Positions 38,515-49,900 of a stretch of DNA of 64,000 bases are shown here, one piece after another. Location of the stretch: positions 310,001 through 374,000 of the forward strand of contig NZ_JAJGZV010000001.1 in NCBI RefSeq assembly GCF_020805785.1. The letters run 5' to 3'. The DNA comes from Flavobacterium chungbukense (lineage in GTDB: Bacteria; Bacteroidota; Bacteroidia; Flavobacteriales; Flavobacteriaceae). Numbering within the stretch: the first letter of the stretch is position 1; each line of letters opens with the position of its first letter. The position numbers and the translations under genes were made by a program. Under the pieces are notes generated by a model. The model made no database searches. It was not told the origin of the DNA and was given only the letters and a program-made list of their open reading frames with translations.

Positions 38515-38545
38515 GATGAAATGTCCCTTTTTGGGGCATTTCGTC
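38515..38545 (+). terminator. Terminator-like hairpin after the polysaccharide operon
   Basis: GATGAAATGTCCC and GGGGCATTTCGTC pair over 13 positions (two G-U pairs) around a TTTTT loop. The tail after the stem has few T residues, so it is a moderate prediction. Confidence 0.6.
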
Positions 38546-38723
38546 GTTAAAAAATATCCATAAGTAGAATAACAAAAAATATTTTGTTGCTGCATTTTTA
38601 AATCAGTAAAATGATAAACATTGAAAACCAGAAAAGAGAAATTATTTTAAAAACTGGACTATCAATAAGTGGATAATCTGAAGTAATTTTGAATAGTAAA
38701 ATTTAATTTAAAAATTTTCAGTC

Positions 38724-39353
38724 ATGTCAAAATTTCATCTCAATATCAAAGAATTAGTTCAAGGAGAATTCAATGTAAATAAAGTAAATCTAGCATTCGT
38801 TTTTCAAGTAAATTGCCCAGGTTGCTTTATATACGGTATTCCTATGACGAACGAGCTTTACAAATCATTTAAAGATAAAGTTGGTTTTATCGGAATAGCT
38901 ACTGCTTTTGAAGACTTTGAATACAATAATGAAGCAAGCTTAAAATTACTGTTGGAAAACAGAACATTAGTTGGCGAAACAAAAAAATATTACAATACTA
39001 ACTACGGAGTTTCTAACTATCAAGAAACGCTAAATTTTCCAGTTGCTTTTGATAGCATGGTTTCATCCGAACAATTTATCAATTCGGGTAAGGTCGAATT
39101 AATTTGTGATGCCATTCCCAATTTTCAAGACTTTCCTGAAAAGGAAAAAGAAGCGGTAGTACAAAAAGTAAAAGAATTTTATTCTCAGATCCCCTTACTA
39201 GCAGAAACATTTACAATTAACCAATTAAAAGGGACTCCATCATTTATTATTTTTGATGACAACTACAATGTTTTAGCGCATTATTTTGGTCATCAGAATC
39301 ATGAAATTTTAAAAGTTAAACTTGAAGATTTATTAAAAGTGAATCTCGTGTGA
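38724..39353 (+). CDS. Thioredoxin-fold protein with CPGC motif
   Basis: The 209-residue product has no signal peptide, so it should be cytoplasmic. The N-terminal strand NLAFVFQVNCPGCF places a CxxC redox pair at C31-C34, and the C-terminal LKGTPSFIIFDDN carries the cis-Pro loop of thioredoxin folds. A helical insertion of about 100 residues separates the two halves, as in TlpA/DsbA-like redoxins. The function is probably disulfide or peroxide chemistry; no partner gene is adjacent. Confidence 0.75.
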   Translation: MSKFHLNIKELVQGEFNVNKVNLAFVFQVNCPGCFIYGIPMTNELYKSFKDKVGFIGIATAFEDFEYNNEASLKLLLENRTLVGETKKYYNTNYGVSNYQETLNFPVAFDSMVSSEQFINSGKVELICDAIPNFQDFPEKEKEAVVQKVKEFYSQIPLLAETFTINQLKGTPSFIIFDDNYNVLAHYFGHQNHEILKVKLEDLLKVNLV

Positions 39354-39405
39354 TGCAAAACTTTTGAAGTGACTTCTAATTATTTAAGTAAAATTAAAAA
39401 ACAAA

Positions 39406-39431
39406 AAAGGCTGTCTGTAAAGACAACCTTT
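39406..39431. terminator. Bidirectional terminator
   Basis: AAAGGCTGTCT and AGACAACCTTT form a stem (one mismatch) between the convergent redoxin and M16 peptidase genes, with A-rich and T-containing flanks. Confidence 0.65.
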
Positions 39432-39463
39432 AGTGACTAATAAAATAAAAATGTATTGCTAAG

Positions 39464-42277
39464 TTACTTTCCTGATTGGCTATCAGGGCTCAAAATAACT
39501 TCGACGCTACTTGAACTATCCAAAACGTGCTTACTAAACTGCTGAATAGTTTTCTGATTAATTTTAGAAATTAAATTTTTATATTCTTCATCTGTTGAGA
39601 ACGGAATCTGATTTAAGCTGTAATTGTATAGTGTTGTTGACCAGAAAGCATTCGTTTTAAGCGATTCTTCTCTGTTTTTCAATAAAGCTTTCTTAATGTC
39701 TTCTAAGTCATTTGCATTTACTGGATTCGATTTTAAATCGTTGATTTCTTTCCAGACAATCTGCATTAATTTTTCCTGTTTTTCTGGATTACAGTCAAAA
39801 GTAAGAGCAAGGCTGAATGATGGTTTCGGAATTAATTCTAGATTTCCGCCAACATTTACGCCATAACTGCCGCCTTCTTCTTCTCTGATAGTCTGCAGGA
39901 AACGTTTTGAAAGTAATTCACCAATAATATACATTGTCATAGCATTTTCTTTACTGTACTCCGTTTTTCCAGTTAGATTTAGATAAACAGTACTTTTTGC
40001 AACTTCCATTTGGCGTTTAAAATGCACTAGGGTTTTGCCCTTTTTCGGTTCAATATTATGATCGATAAAAGTTTCTTTTAAAGCTGGATTTGATGGTAAG
40101 TTTCCGATGTATTTCTGAATTAATTCTATAGCTTTTTCTGGAATGTTTCCAACGAAAACAAAGGTAAAATCAGATGCATTTTTGAATCGATCGCGATAAA
40201 TGTTTTCTGCTTTTTTAAGATCTATTGTTTCGAGGAATTTTTCGTTGAAAATAAAAGTACGTTTGCTATAGTTTGAATTTGCCAGATCAATTGAATCTTT
40301 AAACGCGTTTCCATTATCTTTTTTAATGGTTTCTAAACGATTCTTATATTGTTCTTTTAGAATGTTAAAAATATTGGGGTCAAAACGAGGTGCTTCAAAA
40401 GAAAGGTAAAGCAATTGCAGCATCGTCTCGAAATCTGCTTTATTTGAACTTCCTTGGAATCCTTGTGTGTTTTCGCCAATAAATGGGGCAGATTGTGCCA
40501 CTTTACCCGTCAGTTTTTCTTTTAAACCAATATTGTCAAAATTACCCAAACCTGAAGATCTTGCGATTGTCGTTGCTATTTCAGCAGAAACTAAATCTTC
40601 TGTTTTAATTAATGATTTACCGCCTTTTGCAAATGCAGAAAATAGAATCTGATCCTGTGAATGCGTTGTTGGTAAAACAATTACATTGGCTCCATTTTCC
40701 AAAGTATATCCTTTTGCATTAGCAATTCCTGAAACTTCAAAAGTTTTTTTGATCGCGGCAGTTTTTAATTCTTTGTCTATTAGAGGCGAATTGTTTTCTT
40801 TTTTGCTGTATGGCTCTAAAGTCATACTTTCAACTTTTTTCATTACGTTGACAACTGCATCCTTATTTGGGAAATCATTTTTATCCTGATCAGCACCAGT
40901 GACCAAAACGACTTGATTTGTTGGCTTTTGAATAGTTTTAGCATATGCATTCAATTCCTCTAAAGTGATACTTTTTATAATACCAACAGTTAATTTGTAA
41001 TCATCTTCAGGGGAAAGGAATGGTTTTGCCTTTAAAAAATAATTGGTCAAGTTGTCTGCCCAGCTATCGTTGTCAACTTTATCCTTATTGCTTAAAAAAT
41101 CATCATAAGAACTTATAAAAATCTTTTTGGTTCGGTCTAATTCGGCTTGTGCAGCTCCATAACGTCTTAGGCGTTCTGCTTCCGTGTAAGCCTCTTCAAA
41201 TGCCTGAATTGTTTTTCCTTTTTTGGCCAAAGCCGAAATATTAAAAGAAGTATTTAATCTTGAAATAGGCTCGAAATACGCTTTAAAATTCAAACTTGCA
41301 CCTTGGTTTTTTAAGATTAATTCTCGGAAACGATTGTTTAAAATACTGGTATAAAAAGAGTTCATTACGTTTTTGCGCGTAACAATGCTGTCTTTTAACA
41401 AAGGTTCATCTAAAACATATTGAAGCGTAATGGACGTTGAAGAAGCTTCTTTATCTGAAGCTGTTCCAAAATACAATTCATCATGTTTAGGAATTTCTGT
41501 GTAAGTTCTCGCGGCCACTTTTTTAGCTAATGGGATACCAGAAAATATTGCTTTTACTTTTTGTTCCATTGCTGTAATATCAACATCTCCCACAATTATT
41601 ACAGCTTGTAAATCTGGGCGATACCATTTTTTGTAGTAATTACGCAGTTCAGGATATTTGAAGTTATTGATGATGTTTAAATCACCAATAACATCTCTTT
41701 TACTGTATTTAGACCCTTTGTATAAAACAGGATCAGTCTGCATTTTTAAACGGAATCCGCTTGTACGGCGCGTTCTCCATTCTTCTCTAATTACACCTCT
41801 TTCGGCATCAATTTCTTCATTAGTTAAAGAAAGAGAACCAGACCAGTCGTGTAAAACCCAAAGAGTAGAGTCAATAAGTTTTTCGTTGGTAACAGGAACC
41901 GAACTAATATTGTAAACTGTTTCATCTTGAGCGGTGTATGCATTGATGTCCTTGCCAAAAGTAACGCCATTTTTTTCCAGCATTTTAATGATGCCTTTTC
42001 CTTTAAAATGTTCCGTTCCGTTAAACGCCATGTGTTCCAGAAAATGCGCCAATCCGTTTTGATTATCATCTTCTAAAATAGCACCAACATTCTGCACAAA
42101 GTAAAAACTTGCTCTGTCTTTTGGTTCTTCGTTATGCAGAATATAATACGTTAAACCGTTTTTTAATTTTCCCGTAGTAACATTTTTATCCAGCGGAATG
42201 TTGGTTTTGAACTGCGAAAATGCGCTCTGAAAAGACAAGGCGAGAATCCCAATAATGATATTTTTTTTAGTATTCAT
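39464..42277 (-). CDS. M16-family zinc metallopeptidase
   Basis: The 937-residue product has a signal peptide (ends FSQFK) and tandem pitrilysin-type halves. The inverted zinc motif HFLEH places H78 and H82 as ligands and E81 as the base, and a third ligand E159 lies in AERGV. The second half is the catalytically inactive partner that forms the clamshell. M16 enzymes degrade peptides up to about 60 residues inside a closed chamber. It is the last gene of the minus-strand SusCD-ABC operon, 12 bases after the permease, suggesting digestion of an imported or exported peptide. Confidence 0.93.
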   Translation of the reverse strand: MNTKKNIIIGILALSFQSAFSQFKTNIPLDKNVTTGKLKNGLTYYILHNEEPKDRASFYFVQNVGAILEDDNQNGLAHFLEHMAFNGTEHFKGKGIIKMLEKNGVTFGKDINAYTAQDETVYNISSVPVTNEKLIDSTLWVLHDWSGSLSLTNEEIDAERGVIREEWRTRRTSGFRLKMQTDPVLYKGSKYSKRDVIGDLNIINNFKYPELRNYYKKWYRPDLQAVIIVGDVDITAMEQKVKAIFSGIPLAKKVAARTYTEIPKHDELYFGTASDKEASSTSITLQYVLDEPLLKDSIVTRKNVMNSFYTSILNNRFRELILKNQGASLNFKAYFEPISRLNTSFNISALAKKGKTIQAFEEAYTEAERLRRYGAAQAELDRTKKIFISSYDDFLSNKDKVDNDSWADNLTNYFLKAKPFLSPEDDYKLTVGIIKSITLEELNAYAKTIQKPTNQVVLVTGADQDKNDFPNKDAVVNVMKKVESMTLEPYSKKENNSPLIDKELKTAAIKKTFEVSGIANAKGYTLENGANVIVLPTTHSQDQILFSAFAKGGKSLIKTEDLVSAEIATTIARSSGLGNFDNIGLKEKLTGKVAQSAPFIGENTQGFQGSSNKADFETMLQLLYLSFEAPRFDPNIFNILKEQYKNRLETIKKDNGNAFKDSIDLANSNYSKRTFIFNEKFLETIDLKKAENIYRDRFKNASDFTFVFVGNIPEKAIELIQKYIGNLPSNPALKETFIDHNIEPKKGKTLVHFKRQMEVAKSTVYLNLTGKTEYSKENAMTMYIIGELLSKRFLQTIREEEGGSYGVNVGGNLELIPKPSFSLALTFDCNPEKQEKLMQIVWKEINDLKSNPVNANDLEDIKKALLKNREESLKTNAFWSTTLYNYSLNQIPFSTDEEYKNLISKINQKTIQQFSKHVLDSSSSVEVILSPDSQSGK

Positions 42278-42289
42278 TTTTTTGTTTTT

Positions 42290-44557
42290 TTATCTTCTAT
42301 TTCTTCTAATTAGGATAAAAGCAGCGCTTAGGATAATCAGTAAAGGAAACAGTCCTATGAAGACAATTTTACTTATAAAAACCTGATTGGCAGTAAAGGT
42401 TATTTTCTTATCGGTATTTTCTGGACGAGTGGTATCAATTGGAAATTCGTAATTGGTAAACCAGCTGAAGAGATCAGTTACGAACTGAAATGTTCCAGAA
42501 CCACCTCGGCTTAATTCGGCATTGCCCATAAAATCAGCATCTCCTGCAACAATTATTTTTTGTGTTTTACCGTTCACATTTCTTGTTAAAGCAACAGCAA
42601 GCGGTACTGCAGTTATTGCTGGTTGTTTTTTCAAATCTTCAGGAATGGAAGTAATTCCAGTCTGTGCTTCCCAAGCCGGCTCTGCGTTTGTCTTTAAAAG
42701 TGGAGTGACTTTAAAACCAGTATCTTTTACTATTTTAATTCCGCTGCTTCCTAAAAATGGAATGGGATTATTATTTCTGGTTTTACTGAATTTAATGACA
42801 GTAGAATCTATATTTTTTGAAATTTCGGTAACTAAATAATCAGGAGAATTGATTTCGCTTTCCTGTACCAATGCTTGTTTGGTAAAACTCAAGCCTAATT
42901 TGTCTGTAACTGCCGATAGAGCAGAATTAGTTTCCGGTTCAGCCAAAAGCATTAGATTTTTTCCCTGATCGATATATTTAGTAATACGATCTATAGCACC
43001 CTGGCTTAATTGCGTTTTAGGATCAGCAATAATCAAAATAGTAGTTTGATCAGGAATATTCTGGGCATTAATGTCTACAGAAGAAACATCAAATCCTTGA
43101 TTGATAAGTGAATATCTAAAAGTAATTTCATTAAATCCTGTTTTGTAATTTTTATCTCCAACTTTATCCACACTTCTTTCCATGTTACCGGTGGCAAAAA
43201 CAATTTTAGGGCTTGGAACGACCAAACGTTTTAATGAGGCAGAGATTTCTTTTTCCATCGGAACTTTGAACATATCGTCATACATTCTTAAGAATGTTTT
43301 CTTTCCATTGTATTCCACAGTTCTTACCACTCTGTTCTGCTCAGATTTTAGATCTATAACCTTTTTAATCTCTTCAGGAGAATATAATTTTTTTAGTTTT
43401 AAATCTTGCGTTTCAATCATTTTTTCCGCCAGCTGTTTGTCGTTTAATCCTGGGTTTTGGGCATACAAAGCTTCGTTGCTTGAGGTATCATAATAATACA
43501 CATATTCCATTTCCATCTGCGGTAAAAAACGAGTGTATTTTTCAAAGCTTGCGATATCCGAATTTTGAGAATAAGGCATAGCCATGTAATAGTTGATATC
43601 TAGTAAGTTTACATAAGTTGTTAACTTTAATGGGCCGTCTATTTTTTTGACAATATCTAAACTATTTTTAGTCAATGTTCTGTCTTTTGTGCGAGTCATA
43701 TCGTAATATAACGTAAGTGGAGCTCTAGATGTAATGTACCCAAGTGCCAAAACTACTGTGATCAATAAAGTATATTTTAAAACTCTTTTTGAGATTGTTT
43801 GCGCATCTCTTCCTGTTTGCAATTTATAGATACTCAATACAATAAAAAGACTGCTTACTAAAACAAAATAAAATACATCTTTACTGATGATAAGTCCTTC
43901 AAGCATTTCGTTTGCACGTCCAGCGATTGAAAGGAAATAAGTAATATCTTTTACAACTTCAACATCCTGCCATAGTTTTCCAATGAAATTTAAACCCGCC
44001 AAAACAACCAAAGTACTGATCGCGGCAACAACTTGATAAGAAGTTAAACAAGACATAAAAAGCCCGATTGCAGCGTAGGTACAAACTAACAAATACAAGC
44101 CAATAAGTCCAGAGATAGCAAATTTTAAATCTAAGTTGTCAATAGAGAAGTAGGCAATACCAACCTGCAATCCAAGTATTACAATGAATAAAAGGCAATA
44201 AGCTGCAATAGCTAAATATTTACCCAAGACAATATCTTTAATTTTAATTGGGGAAGAAAGTAAAAGTTTGATCGACCCGCTGTTAATTTCACGGCTTACT
44301 AATCCCATTGTTAATAGCGGAACGTATAAATATAAATAATTTTGCATTTCGGTATATAAACCGCTGAAGCCTGAAAATATCGTTTGACTAAGGTTGCCAA
44401 GACCTTCTCCAATTTTTTGTGCTTTTTCAAAACGTTCAACTGTACCGAAGAATTTCCAGCTGGACTGGATCGAAAATATTACTAAAACTACCCATGCCAC
44501 CGGCGAATAAAACATGGTGTTAAGTTCTGTTTTAGCAATTCTATATATTGTTTTCAT
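42290..44557 (-). CDS. ABC permease fused to GldG-like domain
   Basis: The 755-residue product joins two functions usually encoded separately. Residues about 1-245 form an ABC-2 permease with six membrane spans, like GldF. After another span (about 265-285) residues about 300-720 are a large extracytoplasmic GldG-like auxiliary domain, and a last span (about 725-748) ends in RRNRR. GldF and GldG with GldA support flavobacterial gliding, but those genes are separate, so this fused paralogue is probably a different exporter. It pairs with the ATPase 11 bases upstream and the M16 peptidase downstream. Confidence 0.82.
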   Translation of the reverse strand: MKTIYRIAKTELNTMFYSPVAWVVLVIFSIQSSWKFFGTVERFEKAQKIGEGLGNLSQTIFSGFSGLYTEMQNYLYLYVPLLTMGLVSREINSGSIKLLLSSPIKIKDIVLGKYLAIAAYCLLFIVILGLQVGIAYFSIDNLDLKFAISGLIGLYLLVCTYAAIGLFMSCLTSYQVVAAISTLVVLAGLNFIGKLWQDVEVVKDITYFLSIAGRANEMLEGLIISKDVFYFVLVSSLFIVLSIYKLQTGRDAQTISKRVLKYTLLITVVLALGYITSRAPLTLYYDMTRTKDRTLTKNSLDIVKKIDGPLKLTTYVNLLDINYYMAMPYSQNSDIASFEKYTRFLPQMEMEYVYYYDTSSNEALYAQNPGLNDKQLAEKMIETQDLKLKKLYSPEEIKKVIDLKSEQNRVVRTVEYNGKKTFLRMYDDMFKVPMEKEISASLKRLVVPSPKIVFATGNMERSVDKVGDKNYKTGFNEITFRYSLINQGFDVSSVDINAQNIPDQTTILIIADPKTQLSQGAIDRITKYIDQGKNLMLLAEPETNSALSAVTDKLGLSFTKQALVQESEINSPDYLVTEISKNIDSTVIKFSKTRNNNPIPFLGSSGIKIVKDTGFKVTPLLKTNAEPAWEAQTGITSIPEDLKKQPAITAVPLAVALTRNVNGKTQKIIVAGDADFMGNAELSRGGSGTFQFVTDLFSWFTNYEFPIDTTRPENTDKKITFTANQVFISKIVFIGLFPLLIILSAAFILIRRNRR

Positions 44558-44568
44558 TTGTTTATTTT

Positions 44569-45516
44569 TTAAGAAGGAATAGCGTTTTTAGAAGGGGCTT
44601 TTTTAGATAATTGGGCGAAGATTTCGTCTAATGAAACTTTTTCGAATTGAATTTCACGTAATTTCCAATTGTTATGAACGCTTAACGAAACAATTTTTTC
44701 TGCTACTTCCTGCGTTCCGTCAAATGTTATCTGCACTTTTTTAGGAGAAAGAAATACAGCATTTGTTACTTCTGGAATAGCCGTTAACGATTCTGGCTTT
44801 GGCGGATTTTCAAAACTTGCTGTTAGTTTATCTGCCTCAATATAGTTATTGAAAGCATCGAGCGTATCAGCAAAAACCATATGTCCGTTTTCAATCATTC
44901 GAATATCCTGGCAGGTTGCCTGAACTTCAGAAAGAATATGTGAAGAGAAAATAACCGCTTTATCTTTGGATATTTTTTTGATTAATTTTCTAACTTCTAA
45001 AATCTGGTTTGGGTCAAGTCCGTTTGTTGGTTCATCTAAAACTACTAATTTAGGTTCGTGAATAATAGCTTGAGCAATACCTACACGCTGTCTGTAACCT
45101 CCAGATAAGTTTCGAATTAATCGATGGCTGAAATGCGAAATACCGCATTGTTCTTTGGCTTTCTCTAAAGCATTTTTTAAATCTTCTTTTTTGACATGAC
45201 GCAGTTCCGCACAGTGAATTAAATATTCATCTACCGTTAGATCTAAATGTAAAGGCGGTGTTTGCGGTAAAAAACCAATTAATTTTTTGGCTTCAACGGG
45301 GTTTTCCTTTAAATTAATTCCATCAATAAAAATATTGCCGCTAGTCTGGTTTAAGACACCGCAAAGAATATTCATGGTAGTTGATTTACCTGCGCCATTA
45401 GATCCTAAAAGGCCTAAAATTCTATTTTCTTTAATTTCAAAACTAATATTTTGTATTGCCCAATCCTTACTGTATTGATGCGACAAATCCTCAACTCTTA
45501 CAATTGTTGTTTCCAT
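44569..45516 (-). CDS. ABC transporter ATP-binding protein (GldA-like)
   Basis: I choose the start at 45516 (METTIVRVEDLS) because the family begins here; the frame is open further to 45558. The 315-residue product has Walker A GSNGAGKST (38-46), signature LSGGYRQRVG, Walker B LVVLDEPTNGLDP and the H-loop SSHILSE, plus a C-terminal regulatory extension of about 90 residues. It is the motor for the fused permease encoded 11 bases downstream. It is GldA-like but probably not GldA itself, given the context. Confidence 0.9.
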   Translation of the reverse strand: METTIVRVEDLSHQYSKDWAIQNISFEIKENRILGLLGSNGAGKSTTMNILCGVLNQTSGNIFIDGINLKENPVEAKKLIGFLPQTPPLHLDLTVDEYLIHCAELRHVKKEDLKNALEKAKEQCGISHFSHRLIRNLSGGYRQRVGIAQAIIHEPKLVVLDEPTNGLDPNQILEVRKLIKKISKDKAVIFSSHILSEVQATCQDIRMIENGHMVFADTLDAFNNYIEADKLTASFENPPKPESLTAIPEVTNAVFLSPKKVQITFDGTQEVAEKIVSLSVHNNWKLREIQFEKVSLDEIFAQLSKKAPSKNAIPS

Positions 45517-45580
45517 AGTGTTTTTAAAATCGCAAGAATGTATTTTTACTGAAAACACATTCTTGCGTTATTTTTAATTT

Positions 45581-46951
45581 TTAGTATCCTGAATTTTGGG
45601 TTAAAAAGGGATTAGAACGAATAGCAGGTTCTGGTATTGGATATAAATTATCTGTACTTTTCCAGATTTTATCAGATAAAACGGAGAGTGTTTCATCTAG
45701 TTTTCCAGTTCTTTTAAGGTCCAGCCATCGGTGTCCATTTTCTGCAAAGAACTCGCGTTGTCTTTCTAGAGCAATTAAATCTAATAACTGATTGGTATCG
45801 GTCAGAGAGGTATTACCTAATAAAGCTCTATTTCGAATAACATTAATATCTTGCTGCGCTCCCGTAATATCATTGGATCTTACTCTAGCTTCGGCTCTAA
45901 TCAAATAAAGTTCTGCTAATCTCAGGACAGTAGAGCGTTCAACTGGCGAATCTCCAAATCCGTTCTGATATTTATGCGGTGCAATACCTAAAAATACGCC
46001 GGCTCTATCTCTAATGTCTACTGTCCAATTTGTTTTTCTGGCATCCCCAGTTTCAAAAAGTGAATTTCCTTTTCTTAACAAAAAAGTACCGCCAGTTGTA
46101 AACACAGAAGATCCTTCATAAGTGTAAGAAACATTAAAATAAGGTATTTGCAAGATTGCTTCGTCATTATCAGTAATAAACGGACTGTTGTCATCTCCCA
46201 AATCAGTAATTATTTTATAAGTTGAGGTTTGGTTTATAACTGTAGTAGCATGAGTTGCAGCATCACTCCATCTTCCTAAATAAAGATTTACCCTAGCCAA
46301 TAAAGCTTCTGCTGCCCATTTTGTAGCTCTGATTCTTTCCTCATCATAATTTTTATAATCTGTTGGAAGATCCTTTGAAGCATCTGTTAAGTCCAACAAA
46401 ATCTGTGTATAAACATTTTCTTGTGAAGATTGTGGCAATAGAGCCGACACGTCCACATTTGTTGTGAGTACTAGAGGAACATTTCCCCAAAGATTAGTCA
46501 GGTAAAAATAAGAATAAGCTCTTAAGAATTTTGCTTCTGCAATCCATTGTCTGCTTTTAACTGCACTAAGAGAAGTACTTTTAGAAACTCCTTCAATAAC
46601 ATTATTAGCATTATAAATAGTTTTATATAATTCGCTCCAGTTAGTGTTTATCGTTCCGTCCGTTTCTGGGATTTCATTCGAACTGTACAAATTGGCAATA
46701 CCTGTTCTTGGCACCAATTCATCTGCCGTTTGTCCGAGAAGAGAATGAACTCTGTTGTAAAAAAAATCGGTAACCATACTTTGGTAAATTCCGTTTACAG
46801 CTGCTTCGGCTGTTGGCTCTGAAGCATAAACGGTTTCTGATGACAGCTGATTACTTGGAAGATCTACATCTAGAGCATCATCACAGCTCGTAATTCCTAA
46901 TAAAAGAAAAAACGAAAATATATAGGTATATTTAGTTGAAATATTTTTCAT
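45581..46951 (-). CDS. SusD/RagB-family lipoprotein
   Basis: The 456-residue product has a lipobox ending ITSC and the SusD helical core with FLRAYSYFYLTNLWGNVPLV (about 143-162) and the RLAELYLIRAEAR C-terminal helix. It ends with NPFLTQNSGY, typical of the family. It is the surface partner of the STN-domain SusC encoded 11 bases upstream. Because no glycosidase is near and an ABC exporter and M16 peptidase follow, the ligand may be a peptide or protein product rather than a glycan. Confidence 0.93.
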   Translation of the reverse strand: MKNISTKYTYIFSFFLLLGITSCDDALDVDLPSNQLSSETVYASEPTAEAAVNGIYQSMVTDFFYNRVHSLLGQTADELVPRTGIANLYSSNEIPETDGTINTNWSELYKTIYNANNVIEGVSKSTSLSAVKSRQWIAEAKFLRAYSYFYLTNLWGNVPLVLTTNVDVSALLPQSSQENVYTQILLDLTDASKDLPTDYKNYDEERIRATKWAAEALLARVNLYLGRWSDAATHATTVINQTSTYKIITDLGDDNSPFITDNDEAILQIPYFNVSYTYEGSSVFTTGGTFLLRKGNSLFETGDARKTNWTVDIRDRAGVFLGIAPHKYQNGFGDSPVERSTVLRLAELYLIRAEARVRSNDITGAQQDINVIRNRALLGNTSLTDTNQLLDLIALERQREFFAENGHRWLDLKRTGKLDETLSVLSDKIWKSTDNLYPIPEPAIRSNPFLTQNSGY

Positions 46952-46962
46952 GATTTTAAGAT

Positions 46963-49900
46963 TTAAAATGTAAACTGAGTTCCAAATGTGATTGTACGTA
47001 ATGGAGGCAATGCCAATCCCTGCGTTTCAGGATCAAGACCTTTGTATTTAGTAAAAGTGACTAAGTTTTGCCCTTGAATAGAAAGGCGGATACTCTGCAA
47101 GTATTTCTTTGTTGCCTCATCTAAAGGAATTTGGTAAGAGACACTTACATTTTTAAGTTTAATGTATGATGCATCTACAACAGAAGCCGTTGATCCTAGA
47201 TAATTGAAAAAACTATTTTGAAATCCTGAACTTAAAACATTTCCTTGTGCTAAATAATCATTGTATTCATCTACTTGAAAATTTGCAGTGCTGTAAGGGT
47301 AACCTGGTTGTGCTCCGGTACTTGACATCAGGGTAGTACCATCTTGTTTTACGAATTGAAATAAAAAGTCAAGGGTAAAGGCTTTATAGCTAATGGTGTT
47401 AGAAATACCACCATAATATTGTGGATAGTTAGGACCATAATATTTTCTATCACCTCTACCAGTATCAGCGTATCCAGTTGAGATTCTTCCGTCTCCGTTT
47501 ACATCTTCAAACTGCGCAATACCAGCAGCATTGACACCTGTAAAATTATATAGATATCTAGATCCTAAAGGTCTTCCAACAACGTATTGAGAGTAATAAC
47601 TGGTAAATTCTATACCTGGAAATGATACTAATTTGTTAGAATTGGTTGAAATATTAAAAGAGGTTGACCAATTTAAGTTCTTAGTATGAATATTGGTTGT
47701 ACCAAGGGTAAATTCCCAACCTGCATTTTCAACTTCAGCTGGTAAATTTGCTGTGTAAGTTGTAAATCCTGCTTGTGCACTAAGGGTATAGTTTACCAAT
47801 TGATTGCTCGAAGTATTTTTGTAATAGGCCGCCGTAAAAGAAATGCGGTCATTTAGGAAACTTAAATCAAGTGCAGCTTCAAATTTCTTAGTTAATCCCC
47901 ATCTTATGTTAGGGTTTGCAATTCTAGCAGCAGCCATAGAAGCATTTCCATTACCGTAGTTGCGCGTGTCAAAAGTTTCGGCATATTGATAATCTCCAAT
48001 CTCATCACTTCCAATTTCTCCATAACTCGAACGTAGTTTTCCAAAACTTAACCATGAAAGATTATTTAAGAATTTTTCCTGAGTAAATACCCATGCAGCA
48101 CCTACAGAACCAAAATTTCCGAAACGATTATTAGCTCCAAAACGGGAAGAGCCATCTCTTCTAAAGTTAACATTTAAAATATATCTATTTTGGATATTGT
48201 AGTTAAGTCTGCTGAAAAGAGAAATATATTTATATTCTACACTACCGTTATTAGCCGTTATACTTTCTGCAGTTCCAAGATTTCCAATTAAATTGTCTGC
48301 GCTGTAACCATTTGAACTAACATAGGAAGGCATTTCTGATTTTCTATTTTGCCATGAACCTCCAACAAGCGCTGTTAAGTTACCTTTCCATAATTCTGTT
48401 GTGTAATTAAGCTGAGGTTCAACAGTGAAATTATTCGTATTATTGGTTGAAACAGTATAAGATCTTTGAAAGTTTAAACTCTGGTCATTTGCTTCAGCAT
48501 AAGCATGATTGGTTGCAGATCCTGGCATAAATTGCTTAGTCTGCATTTGAGCTCTTCCGTATCCTAAATCTGTTTTAAAAGAAAGTCCCTTTGCAATTTC
48601 ATATTGAAGACTAAAACTAGTAATTAAGTTAAGTCCTTTGTCATCTACTCTTTTTTCTAAAGCAGCAAGAGGATTTATATCACTAAAATAGTCTGGTGAC
48701 CAGTAATAACTTCCATCCGCATTGTATAACGGACGGTTAGGAGCAGTACCCACAGCATAAGTTGTGATATCAAAAAATGGAAGTTTATTATTGTCTACTG
48801 CAAAAATTACAGAAGCGCCTATTTTTAATTTTCTGTCTAAGGTACTGTGATTGACATTAAAGTTAGTAGAGAATTTATCGTAGCTGAAATTCCCAGGTAC
48901 AACAGTAGTTTCTTTATGATAAGCACCACTTAAAAGAAAACTCGTTGTTTCGTTTCCGCCTTTTAAGGAAGCCGAGTAATTATTAAAATTAGCTGTTCCT
49001 CCAATTAATTTTTTCTGCCAGTTTGTATAAGCATTCGGGGCCCAATCTGTAATAGCGATACCATTACTATCAACATCAGCAACATCGCCATTATTGTTTA
49101 AAGCGGTTTGAAGCATATTTAGATAAGTAGGTGTATCTAGAGTTTTGGCCATATGTGCTACTTCCGAAACTCCAGAATTGGTAGTTATAGTAAACTCTGT
49201 TTTTCCAGCCTTTCCTTTTTTGGTAGTAATAAGAACAACACCATTGGCACCTCTTGAACCATAAATCGCAGTCGCATCTGCATCTTTTAAGATTTCGATA
49301 CTTTCGATGTCATTTGGATTAATGATATTTAGTGGACTTGTTGATTTTTGAGCACCTCTAATGACATTTTGATCTTGTACTTGTTCTTTAATGTCATCGC
49401 CAATGTACGGTACGCCATCAACAATATAAAGCGGGAGGTTATTGCCTGCAATGAAATTTCTACCACGGATACTGATATTCATATCACTTCCTGCATAACC
49501 AGAAGTCTGCGTTACAAATACTCCGGGAGTTCTTCCTTGTAGGGTTTGTAGAATATTGGTTACGGGTTGTTTTTCAATATCTTCAGAAGTGATCTTTACT
49601 ACAGATCCTGTAGAAGTTCTTCTAGTTGTTGTACCATAACCAATCACGACTATCTCATCTAGTTTAGCTAGATCGGGCTGCATTTTGATAGTAATCGAAG
49701 TTTGATTCTGTACCGTCACTTCTTGCGTTTTATAGCCTAAATAAGATACTTTCAAAACGTGTTTTCCTGAAGGCAATTCGATGTAAAACTGGCCATCAAA
49801 GTCTGAAACACCTTGTTTATTACCTCCAACTAAAGCAATAGATACTCCAGGCAAAGGTTGTCCGTTTTCATCTAGAACCTTACCGCTAAGCATGTAGTTT

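Noticed and set aside
42290..45516. True gliding genes gldA/gldF/gldG
   Set aside because: The permease and GldG-like parts are fused and sit in a SusCD-M16 operon. The known gliding genes are separate, so I call these paralogues.
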